The position numbers and the translations under genes are program-made. A stretch of DNA of 21,626 nucleotides from an uncultured Campylobacter sp. (GTDB taxonomy: Bacteria; Campylobacterota; Campylobacteria; Campylobacterales; Campylobacteraceae). Under the pieces are notes generated by a model. The model was not told the DNA's origin, did no database searches, and was given only the letters and a program-made list of their open reading frames with translations. This document shows, piece after piece, positions 14,880-21,626 of the stretch (position 1 is the stretch's first letter; each line of letters starts with the position of its first letter). The DNA lies in NCBI RefSeq assembly GCF_938017615.1, contig NZ_CALIJA010000156.1, positions 1-21,626 of the forward strand. The letters run 5' to 3'.

Positions 14880-16337
14880 ATGATAGAATGGATGCAAAAG
14901 CATAAGAAGTCGCTTATACCGACGATCTGGATAAGCACGATAGCCTTCGTGGGCGCAGGCTTCGTCGGCTGGGGCGCATATGATATGAACGCTAACCGCG
15001 CAGGCTCAATCGCTAGAGTAGGGCAGATTTCCATAACAAATCAAGAACTAAACACAAAATACTCCGAACTATACAACAGGCTGAGTGCTATGAGCGATGG
15101 GCAATTTACTCAAGAACAAGCCAAAAATATGCATCTAGATCAGATCGCAGTAGATCAGCTAATCGGCGAGGCATATTTTCTAAATTTTGCTAAAGATTTA
15201 GGCATTCAGGCTAGTGATAAAGATGTGGCGGAATTTGTGCTAAACTCGCCGAATTTCCAAGAAAATGGCGCATTTAGTAAGGAACTTTACGATAATGTCG
15301 TAAGGAATTCAGGACTTACTAAAAAGGAATTTGAGCGCAATCTACAAAAGGTCCTAACTTTAGAAAAGCTCGGCAAAGCACTAAAAATAACGCCTAGCCC
15401 TAAGATCGTAGAAGCATTTGCAGCATCACAGCTGATGCAGGATAAGGTTTCTGCAGAGATAATCTACGCCGATGCTAACGTCACTTTTAACGACGACGAG
15501 CTAAAGAAATTTTGGGAAGGCGAGAAATCGCACTTTATGACCGAGAAAAAATATAATCTAGGGGCCTATTTCGTGGCGCCTAGTAAAGCCGACGTGAATG
15601 AGACGGAACTAAGTAAATTTTACGAAGAGCATAGAGGCGAGTATAGAAGCCTGGATGATAAATTATTGGATTTTGCAGAAGCCAAACCTAATGTCTTAAA
15701 AGATTACCGAATGGATCAGGTTAAAAAAGACGCTACAAAGGATTATCTGGAGATTAAAAAAGGCAAAATCGATACTAATGAAACCATAGTCGCTACAGCT
15801 AGCAATTTTCCAATATCTGAGATTGAGGTGGCAAAGCCAGGAGATGTCATCAAGCCTTTCGAGTACAAAGGCGGATATTTGATTGCTAAACTAAACGGTG
15901 TAGAGCAGCCTAGGCAGATGAGCTTTGAAGAGGCTAAGTCTTTGGCTTCTAAAGAATTTGAAACAAAAAAACGTAAAGAGCTACTTGAAAAAAGAGCTCA
16001 AGATGCGCTTAAAAATTTCAAAGGCAAAGATTTCGGCACGTTATCTCTTAATAGTAAAAACAACACCAAGCTAAGCGATGACGAATTTTATAAATTTCTT
16101 ATCGATATGTTTAATAAGCCTGCGAAAGAAGGGATAGTGATGTTTGATAACAAAGCCGTAGTGTATAAAATTTTACAGCAGAGCCTAGGCAGCAGCGAAG
16201 AGATAGATAAAGAAAAAGCGATCGTCACCGATAGGATAACTGCGTTATTAAATTCCAATCTGCAAGACGATCTAACCAAAATGCTAGAAAAGCGCTATAA
16301 AACCGAAAGATATTTTAAAGGTAAAGACAGTGAGTGA
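14880..16337 (+). CDS. ppiD: PpiD/SurA-N-type periplasmic chaperone (peptidylprolyl isomerase family)
   Basis: The start is ATG 14880 with AAGGA at 14870-14874. The 485-residue product has one N-terminal membrane helix (about 13-33, IPTIWISTIAFVGAGFVGWG) and then the SurA_N/PpiD helical chaperone region (ARVGQISITNQELNTKYSEL, then IAVDQLIGEAYFLNFAKDLG). A central segment (about 215-350) corresponds to the parvulin position, ending YKGGYLIAKLNGVEQPRQMS. The usual strongly conserved parvulin signature with the GGDLG core is not evident, so isomerase activity is doubtful; a chaperone role for outer-membrane or secreted proteins is likely. The position before ftsA matches Cj0694. Its last 8 nt overlap ftsA. 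Confidence 0.88.
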   Translation: MIEWMQKHKKSLIPTIWISTIAFVGAGFVGWGAYDMNANRAGSIARVGQISITNQELNTKYSELYNRLSAMSDGQFTQEQAKNMHLDQIAVDQLIGEAYFLNFAKDLGIQASDKDVAEFVLNSPNFQENGAFSKELYDNVVRNSGLTKKEFERNLQKVLTLEKLGKALKITPSPKIVEAFAASQLMQDKVSAEIIYADANVTFNDDELKKFWEGEKSHFMTEKKYNLGAYFVAPSKADVNETELSKFYEEHRGEYRSLDDKLLDFAEAKPNVLKDYRMDQVKKDATKDYLEIKKGKIDTNETIVATASNFPISEIEVAKPGDVIKPFEYKGGYLIAKLNGVEQPRQMSFEEAKSLASKEFETKKRKELLEKRAQDALKNFKGKDFGTLSLNSKNNTKLSDDEFYKFLIDMFNKPAKEGIVMFDNKAVVYKILQQSLGSSEEIDKEKAIVTDRITALLNSNLQDDLTKMLEKRYKTERYFKGKDSE

Positions 16338-17697
16338 GTATATTTTAGGTCTAGATATAGGCTCAACTAAAATTCGCGCGATAATCGCTAAAAATGATGG
16401 CATTTTTACGGTCTTAGGCGTTGGCGGAGCCGATACTTTAGGTATCAAAAAGGGCGTCATAACAAACATAGAACAAGCCGCGGGCTCAATAAAGCAGGCG
16501 GTAAAAGCGGCTGTAAAAGGAGCTGGCAGAAGCTACGATAAAGCCATTATATCTATCTCGGGCTCATACGCCAAAAGCGTTAAATCTCGCGGTGTCATAA
16601 CCATGGAAAATGAGATCGGGTTGGATGAAATAAAGCGTGCCATGCAGGTTGCCGAAGCGCAAGCAAACGTGCCTAGCGATAGCGTGATTTTACATGTGCT
16701 TCCGTATGATTTCAGAGTTGATGAGCAGGAGCATATTGAAGATCCGCTCGGTATGAGTGGCACGCGTCTAGAGGTATCTACACATATCGTCATCGCGCCG
16801 GAAAGCTCTATTAAAAATTTGAAAAAATCCGTTGAGATGGCGGGCGTAAAAGTAGATAACATCGTCCTTTCTGGCTATGCATCTTCTATATCTACGCTTA
16901 GCAAGGACGAAAAAGAGCTAGGTGTCGTACTGATCGATATGGGCGGCGCTACGTGTGATATAGTCATCCACCTAGGGAATTCCTTACGTTATAACGATGT
17001 TGTGATGTTCGGCTCTAATAACGTTACTAACGATCTATCGCGCGCTCTGCACACGCCGCTTCCATATGCGGAAAACATAAAGATCACCTACAACGATCTA
17101 ATTAATCAAGGCAATAGCGAAGTTGAATTGCCTGCTTTGGGCGATAGCGAATCGGAAAATCACATAATAAGCCTTGAGATCATTTCGCAAGTAATCCTTG
17201 CTCGCGTTAAAGAGACCTTTGATATGATAGCCGACAAGATCGAAAGAAGTGGCTATAAAGACCGCATAGGTGCAGGTATAGTTATTACCGGCGGCATGGC
17301 AAAGCTAGACGACGTGCGCGATTTAGCGGCGATAGTTTTTGATAACACTTCCGTTAGGGTTGCGAGAGCAAAGAGTGTGGGCGGCCTACACGAGATCGCA
17401 GACGATATTTCAAATTCTTGCGCATTGGGACTTTGCATGTATGGCTTTGGCGAATTTACCCCTTACGAGATGGACTCTAACGGCAAACTCCGCTACAAAG
17501 ACGAAGTTATAAATAAGGCTCCGAAACGAAATGTGAACGAATATTATGAAAAAGAGGTCAGCAAGGCGATAGAAAAAGAGGGCGTCAGAGCGGATAGCGG
17601 TGCGGCTAAGAAGGAGGATCTAAATATCCAACTTCCAAAAAAAGACGGACAGAATTTTTTCAGTAAAATTTGGTCGTCTATGAAAAATTGGTTTTAA
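16330..17697 (+). CDS. ftsA: Cell division protein FtsA
   Basis: FtsA is the actin-like ATPase that tethers FtsZ filaments to the membrane. GTG 16330 is chosen because it gives MSEYILGLDIGSTKIRAII, the standard N-terminus, with AAAGG at 16317-16321. The 455 residues contain phosphate 1 (LDIGSTK, 8-14), phosphate 2 (IDMGGATCDI, 202-211) and the adenosine loop (GIVITGGMAKL, about 316-326). An extra C-terminal linker of about 70 residues ends in an amphipathic helix, NFFSKIWSSMKNWF (442-455), the membrane-targeting sequence. It overlaps ppiD by 8 nt and precedes ftsZ by 22 nt, so expression is probably coupled. Confidence 0.97.
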   Translation: MSEYILGLDIGSTKIRAIIAKNDGIFTVLGVGGADTLGIKKGVITNIEQAAGSIKQAVKAAVKGAGRSYDKAIISISGSYAKSVKSRGVITMENEIGLDEIKRAMQVAEAQANVPSDSVILHVLPYDFRVDEQEHIEDPLGMSGTRLEVSTHIVIAPESSIKNLKKSVEMAGVKVDNIVLSGYASSISTLSKDEKELGVVLIDMGGATCDIVIHLGNSLRYNDVVMFGSNNVTNDLSRALHTPLPYAENIKITYNDLINQGNSEVELPALGDSESENHIISLEIISQVILARVKETFDMIADKIERSGYKDRIGAGIVITGGMAKLDDVRDLAAIVFDNTSVRVARAKSVGGLHEIADDISNSCALGLCMYGFGEFTPYEMDSNGKLRYKDEVINKAPKRNVNEYYEKEVSKAIEKEGVRADSGAAKKEDLNIQLPKKDGQNFFSKIWSSMKNWF

Positions 17698-17719
17698 AAT
17701 TTAAGCTAAGGAGATACTC

Positions 17720-18880
17720 GTGAAAGGATACAGTATGGAAGAAAGAAAGGGCATCTACGGTGCTAAGATGAAGGTGATCGGCGTCGGCGGCGGCGGATGC
17801 AATATGATCAATCATATGATTCGCGAGGGTTTTACTAAAACAGACGTCGAACTAATGGTGGCTAACACCGATGCACAGGCTTTAGAAAAATCGATCGCAA
17901 ATACTAGAATTTTACTCGGCGAAAGCACTACCAAAGGTCTTGGCTGCGGTATGGATCCAGCGCTTGCTAAGATGGCTGCGGAGGAGAACTACGACGATCT
18001 CAAAGACCGCTTGGACTACTCCGACATCGTTTTCGTTGGCTCCGGCCTAGGCGGCGGTACCGGTACGGGCGCTGCACCTATCGTCGCTAAAGCTGCGAAA
18101 GAGAAAAAAGCGCTAACTATCGGTGTCGTTACTACCCCTTTCGGTTTTGAGGGTAAAAAGCGCATGCGACTAGCACAGGAGGGTCTTGAAGAGCTTAAAA
18201 AAGAGTGCGATTCCATAATCGTTATCCCAAATCAAAATTTATTGAAGATCATCGATAAAAAAACCGGCCTAAAAGATGCCTTTAAAATCGTAGATAATGT
18301 CCTATTTCAAGCCGTAAACGGTATGATCTCCGTGATCTTAGAGTCCGGCGATAGCGATATCAACGTCGATTATGCCGACGTTAAAAAAGTAATGACTCAC
18401 CGCGGTTTGGCATTGATGGGTATCGGCGTTAGCGAGGGCGACGGCGCGGCGGAAGAAGCGCTAAAAAGTGCGATCCAATCTCCGCTTTTGGATAATACCT
18501 CCATTCACGGCGCTATGGGCGTGTTAGTGCATTTTAAGATGTCGCCTGATTGCTCCTTGCTTGAGATCGAATCTGCGATGAATATCATCGAAGATACCGT
18601 AGATAAGGACGCCGACGTTACCTGGGGCACCACCACCGATCCTAAGATGGAAAACAACCGCGTCGAAGTTACTCTCATCGCCACCGGCTTTGAAAGGAGC
18701 GTCGAGGAAAAAAAGCAGGTCGCCAGCGATAACGTGGCGGATCGCAGAAAGGCGCTTTTAGAGAGCATGGGTCGAAATTCTATCTTTTCTAGGCAAAAGG
18801 TAAGCAGCGGCGATTTTAACGGGGACGAAACCTACGACGAGCTCGACGAGCCCGCATTCCTACGCAACCAGATGGACTAA
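17720..18880 (+). CDS. ftsZ: Cell division protein FtsZ
   Basis: FtsZ is the tubulin-like GTPase forming the Z ring. The start is GTG 17720 with AAGGAG at 17708-17713 (6 nt spacing). An in-frame ATG at 17735 with AAAGGA in front is an equally good alternative and would remove five residues. The 386-residue product has the GTPase domain: KVIGVGGGGCNMINHMI, tubulin signature GLGGGTGTGAAP (109-120), and T7 loop NVDYADVK (215-222) with both catalytic Asp residues. A short linker is followed by the conserved C-terminal peptide DEPAFLRNQMD, which binds FtsA and other membrane tethers. The next gene's ATG abuts its stop. Confidence 0.98.
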   Translation: MKGYSMEERKGIYGAKMKVIGVGGGGCNMINHMIREGFTKTDVELMVANTDAQALEKSIANTRILLGESTTKGLGCGMDPALAKMAAEENYDDLKDRLDYSDIVFVGSGLGGGTGTGAAPIVAKAAKEKKALTIGVVTTPFGFEGKKRMRLAQEGLEELKKECDSIIVIPNQNLLKIIDKKTGLKDAFKIVDNVLFQAVNGMISVILESGDSDINVDYADVKKVMTHRGLALMGIGVSEGDGAAEEALKSAIQSPLLDNTSIHGAMGVLVHFKMSPDCSLLEIESAMNIIEDTVDKDADVTWGTTTDPKMENNRVEVTLIATGFERSVEEKKQVASDNVADRRKALLESMGRNSIFSRQKVSSGDFNGDETYDELDEPAFLRNQMD

Positions 18881-19393
18881 ATGCGCAGACGAGATAGGCA
18901 GCTAAGCGAAGATGAGGCGTTAAAAATCATCGACGAGAGCGAATACGCTACGCTTAGCTGCATAGATGATAGCGGTGAAATTTTTAGCGTGCCTATCTCG
19001 CCGGTGCGCGATGCGGACGTTATTTATATCCACGGCGCGCCTGCCGGCACAAAGGCAAAACTCTTTCAAAACGGACGCGCGGTAACGGCAGTTTTTGTTA
19101 GCTACAACCGCGTTCCTACCCCAAGTGATGAAGAATACCAATCTATTGCAAACGACGCTGCCGCTTTAGGCTCTAGAGTTTATACGACAGAGTACCGCAG
19201 CGCGATCGCCGTTTGCGAAGCAAGCGAAGTAGAAGATGACGAGCGTAAAATTTACGCCCTGCGGATACTATGCGAAAAATACACCCCAAACTACATGTCG
19301 CGCGTGGAGTTCGCATCTAGAGCTTCCCTAAAACGCACGAAAGTGTATGAGCTTAAAATAAAATCCGTAACCGCAAAGGCTAAAATTTTATAG
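18881..19393 (+). CDS. Pyridoxamine 5'-phosphate oxidase-family (NimA-like) flavoprotein
   Basis: The 170-residue protein begins MRRRDRQLSEDEALKIIDES. It has YATLSCIDDSGEIFSVPISPV, IYIHGAPAGTKAKLF and GRAVTAVFVSY, the split-barrel FMN-binding pattern of the PPOX/NimA-like family (often 'pyridoxamine 5'-phosphate oxidase family protein'). Such proteins bind flavin or heme; nitroreductase activity is known for some NimA proteins but cannot be assumed here. Its ATG follows the ftsZ TAA with no gap (TAAATG), implying translation coupled to ftsZ. C-terminal residues about 100-150 (YTTEYRSAIAVCEASEVED) continue the barrel. It is the last gene of the operon; an AT-rich inverted repeat follows. Confidence 0.85.
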   Translation: MRRRDRQLSEDEALKIIDESEYATLSCIDDSGEIFSVPISPVRDADVIYIHGAPAGTKAKLFQNGRAVTAVFVSYNRVPTPSDEEYQSIANDAAALGSRVYTTEYRSAIAVCEASEVEDDERKIYALRILCEKYTPNYMSRVEFASRASLKRTKVYELKIKSVTAKAKIL

Positions 19394-19400
19394 AATTAAA

Positions 19401-19438
19401 TTTAAGAAATCTAAATTTAAATTGCTTGATTTCTTAAA
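19401..19438 (+). terminator. AT-rich stem-loop after the ftsZ operon (weak terminator candidate)
   Basis: TTTAAGAAATC (19401-19411) is the exact reverse complement of GATTTCTTAAA (19428-19438), with a 16-nt loop. It begins 8 nt after the last gene of the operon. The stem is AT-rich and the T run after it is broken, so efficiency is uncertain. Confidence 0.45.
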
Positions 19439-19469
19439 ATTTCAAGTTTGAATGTTAGGCAAATTTTAA

Positions 19470-19910
19470 TCTGAAATTTCGTATCGCCAAATTACGAAGC
19501 TTCTTGTCGGCACAAGCATCGGCACTACCGCGGCGATCGTGCCGCTTACTATCGGCTCGGCGCCCTTCATCGCGCGGCTCATCGAAAGTGCGCTACTGGA
19601 GGTTGATAGCGGCGTGATCGAGGCGGCGAAGAGCTTCGGCGCGAGCAAGACGCAGATCATCTTTCGCGTGATGTTCGTCGAGGCGCTGCCTAGCATCATC
19701 GGCGCGATTACTCTGACGCTTATCGTCATCATCGGATTTACGGCGATGGCGGGCACGGTCGGCGGTGGCGGGCTCGGTGACGTGGCGATCCGCTACGGCT
19801 TTCAGCGCTTTCGCCCCGATATAATGGCATACACCGTCGTGATCCTGATCGTACTCGTGCAGATAATCCAAAGCATTGGAAATTTACTCTATAAAATCAC
19901 GAAAAAGTAG
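19470..19910 (+). pseudogene. metI: 5'-truncated methionine ABC transporter permease (metI remnant)
   Basis: From 19491 the frame reads ITKLLVGTSIGTTAAIVPLT, then GSAPFIARLIESALLEVDSG, EAAKSFGASKTQIIFRVMFVE, GFTAMAGTVGGGGLGDVAIR and YGFQRF. This is the C-terminal two-thirds of MetI, the D-methionine/L-methionine uptake permease, including the EAA loop that contacts the ATPase MetN. The expected first ~75-90 residues with the first membrane helices are missing. A TAA at 19467-19469 blocks the frame, and homology begins abruptly near 19485-19491. GTG at 19539 could start a 123-residue product but without a ribosome site. metN and metQ are not seen. This is a deletion remnant unless a fused upstream part exists elsewhere. 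Confidence 0.85.
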
Positions 19911-20613
19911 GAGCGCTGGCGGTTGCGGCGGAATTTTATGATGAAATTTTATCTGCTTTGCTTTTTGTCGTGAAATTCTGCTCTTGCTTTGGAATTTTGT
20001 CTTTGCTTGAGACTCTGCGTTTGCTTATAAGATTCTACTCTTGCTAGCGAGATTCGGCATTCACTCGCAAGGCCCTGCTTTAATTCGTTTGATTGCACTC
20101 TTTCCGTGAAATTTTGCTTATAAATTCTATGACAAGCAGTTTTAAAATTTTATAATTTTAGGTTTTGCGGGATCTTTCTTATACAATTTTACTTTTACTT
20201 CGAAATTTCGTAGCTTACTTTTAAAATATAAAGCGCAGGATATAAATAAAAGGCACCGGCCTTAGCAATAAAAGACAAAGATAATGGTATTGCCGCTTTG
20301 ATAAGCTTTTTTGGCTTTGGTAAAAGAACCTAAGATTACGCCAGTTCTTTAAGCATAAGGCAGACTATGAAATTCCTCTGCGAATTGAGCCTAAATTCTT
20401 TCGTATCGCAGAATTTTAAAGAGGCATAGAAAGCGTAGAATTTTATGAATTGCCTTGCGCCGCTTGCGGTAAAATTTCACGCGGGCGGATACGGCGCGTT
20501 TAATAAGATTATTATCGCATAAGAGCAGAGCTACTAAATTTATCCCGTTTTGCATTGCAAGATCGATGGTCTCTTCATGCGCCGCAAACGGGATCATCTG
20601 CGTAGCATCTAAA
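19911..20613 (+). other. Non-coding stretch with degenerate tandem repeat
   Basis: It contains the ~19-nt repeat described separately, a 7-bp stem (AAAGAAC at 20323-20329 with GTTCTTT at 20344-20350) and, on the minus strand, a short frame that may be a decayed gene end (20391-20620). I see no intact gene. Confidence 0.55.
19930..20125 (+). repeat. Degenerate ~19-nt tandem repeat
   Basis: Consecutive units can be read as TGAAATTCTGCTCTTGCTT (19971-19989), TGGAATTTTGTCTTTGCTT (19990-20008), GAGACTCTGCGTTTGCTT (20009-20026) and ATAAGATTCTACTCTTGCT (20027-20045). More diverged units precede (from 19930) and follow (to about 20125, ending TGAAATTTTGCTTATAAA). The shared frame is GAAATTTTGYYTTTGCTT. 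No coding frame runs through it. Confidence 0.7.
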
Positions 20614-20620
20614 TTTAAAA
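20391..20620 (-). other. Possible decayed coding fragment
   Basis: On the minus strand from about 20620 a frame reads LNLDATQMIPFAAHEETIDL, then AMQNGINLVALLLCDNNLIKRA. The composition is protein-like for about 45 residues and then degrades into basic, repeat-like residues before the stop at 20391. There is no good ribosome site, and the entry runs out of a terminator hairpin. I do not recognise the family; it could be chance. Confidence 0.25.
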
Positions 20621-20644
20621 AGGGGCGAGAAATCTATCGCCCCT
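20614..20644 (-). terminator. Intrinsic terminator of the autotransporter gene
   Basis: On the minus strand AGGGGCGA...TCGCCCCT (20644-20621) forms a perfect 8-bp GC-rich stem with an 8-nt loop, followed directly by a TTTTT run. It lies 66 nt beyond the autotransporter stop and is oriented for that gene. Confidence 0.88.
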
Positions 20645-20709
20645 GAAATTTTAAGTATAGGATTTGATTTTATAAATGTGTGAGCTAGGGCTTGCTTGCC
20701 CCTTTAAAT

Positions 20710-21626
20710 TTAAAACATCACCTCAAACCCTGCATTGATAGCCCCGCCTCTTGTTTTGCCTACGTAGCCCTTGCCTCCTAGGCTAAGGATAAGGTTTTTG
20801 CTATCGTATTTATAGCCTGCTTCAAATACTCCGGTTGAACCCTTTAGGCTAGGCTTAGGAGCGTCAAGTCCCATAGTAGATGCTTTAGCATCCCCTTTAA
20901 ACTCATACTCATAAGCGCCTCCAAAGTATAGGTTATGCTCGTCTTTTAAATTTATAGTATCTCTAAGACCCGCTCTTACTCTATTGGAAGTAACGCTACC
21001 AAAGTGATATCTCTCACCCGAGCTTATAGTAGCATCTGCATCATCCGTGTAAGCATATAGCCATTTAGTATAAACGTCTAGTTTATTACTTTGGCTTAGA
21101 TCAAATATTTGACCTACTCCTATATGAGTAGCCATATAGGTTGAGCTAATATCAAACTTCTCATTATGAGCTAATACTCCAGGAGCTATGGCATAGGTCC
21201 AGTCGTTACTATTGTAGTCGCTACTTATCTTACCTACGTGAAAGCTTGCATCAAGGTAGGTACCACTAGTAAAGTTTTGCTTTAGCATCAAGCCTCCGCC
21301 TATATACTCGCTATCTCCGTCTGCATGTAGACCGCTATCTAAGTAGCTATCGTAGTTGGCTTTTCCATATTCTACGAATACTCCGCTTAAGATATCTCCT
21401 GCGAAATTCTCAGTTAAGCTGGCAAGTCCTGCTGCAACGCCATAGCCTTTGGAATTTACGTGAGAGCCCGTCTCATACCTTAGATCATAAGCTTCGCTTA
21501 TAGCAAAAGGAAATAGCTCTAAGTGTCCATCCGGTATTAGCTTATCTAGGTAGTTGGTAATTAACTCGCTTCCGCTCTTTAGGCTAGCTAAACTTGCAGC
21601 ACGGGTTTCTGCGAAGGATTTGGTAT
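20710..21626 (-). CDS. Autotransporter C-terminal beta-barrel domain, 5' part outside window
   Basis: The frame is open from the right edge to TAA at 20710-20712, about 305 visible residues. It begins in a linker helix (KSFAETRAASLASLKSGSEL) typical of the segment that leads into a type Va autotransporter barrel. Alternating amphipathic strands follow: GYGVAAGLASLTENFAGDIL, LSGVFVEYGKANYDSYLD, EYIGGGLMLKQNFTSGTYLD, and VYTKWLYAYTDDADAT. It ends GGAINAGFEVMF with the terminal Phe recognised by the BAM complex. The barrel sits in the outer membrane and would export the passenger domain encoded outside the window. A strong terminator follows. An internal TTG/ATG near 21291 is not the real start because the frame continues upstream without a stop. 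Confidence 0.88.
   Translation of the reverse strand, partial: TKSFAETRAASLASLKSGSELITNYLDKLIPDGHLELFPFAISEAYDLRYETGSHVNSKGYGVAAGLASLTENFAGDILSGVFVEYGKANYDSYLDSGLHADGDSEYIGGGLMLKQNFTSGTYLDASFHVGKISSDYNSNDWTYAIAPGVLAHNEKFDISSTYMATHIGVGQIFDLSQSNKLDVYTKWLYAYTDDADATISSGERYHFGSVTSNRVRAGLRDTINLKDEHNLYFGGAYEYEFKGDAKASTMGLDAPKPSLKGSTGVFEAGYKYDSKNLILSLGGKGYVGKTRGGAINAGFEVMF

Noticed and set aside
19930..20125. CRISPR array
   Set aside because: Units are about 19 nt, contiguous and degenerate, without constant spacers; no cas genes are in the window.

Overview
The window looks like chromosomal DNA of a Campylobacter or close Campylobacterota relative, probably one of the oral or higher-GC species such as the C. 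gracilis group. The species guess is inference. Three things point to the genus. The gene order [protease tail]-purC-purS-purQ-[SH3 membrane protein]-plsC matches what I remember of C. jejuni Cj0511-Cj0516. The order rsmH / ppiD-ftsA-ftsZ matches Cj0693-Cj0696. Many promoters have a clear TATAAT -10 box with no recognisable -35.

Layout: (1) 1-3695, + strand: a tight purine and envelope operon (C-terminal tail of a probable S41 protease, purC, purS, purQ, a signal-peptide/SH3 membrane protein, plsC) with overlaps of 4, 7 and 20 nt. (2) 3696-4787: an AT-rich island with a strong stem-loop, a low-GC orphan gene and a 23-codon ORF that looks like a gene stump. (3) 4788-7041: an unassigned gene (HdrB/DUF5644-like, tentative) divergent from truD. 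(4) 7456-8100: the RNase P RNA gene rnpB with its own promoter, then a small lipoprotein. (5) 8101-10159: 2 kb without a convincing gene but with several diverged short duplications. (6) 10160-14122, - strand: rsmH, a 1.15-kb non-coding gap, an FtsL-like single-pass protein with an unusual motif-rich cytoplasmic extension, and rmuC. (7) 14187-19393, + strand: a class II aldolase-like protein lacking the metal ligands, then ppiD, ftsA, ftsZ and a flavin-type PPOX protein in one close-packed division operon. (8) 19394-20709: a 5'-truncated metI remnant and a degenerate ~19-nt tandem repeat. (9) 20710-21626, - strand: the C-terminal beta-barrel of an autotransporter with its own terminator; its 5' part lies outside the window.

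The coding genes are mostly housekeeping: purine synthesis (purCSQ), phospholipid acylation (plsC), tRNA pseudouridylation (truD), tRNA 5' maturation (rnpB), 16S rRNA methylation (rsmH) and the divisome (FtsL-like, ftsA, ftsZ) with a periplasmic chaperone. I did not find an obvious new defence or biosynthetic system. The most unusual material is the long intergenic DNA, built of recurring AAATTTTA-type words, diverged direct copies and inverted repeats. On the protein side, the FxG-motif tail of the FtsL-like protein, the ligand-less aldolase fold and the low-GC orphan gene at 4133 deserve attention.
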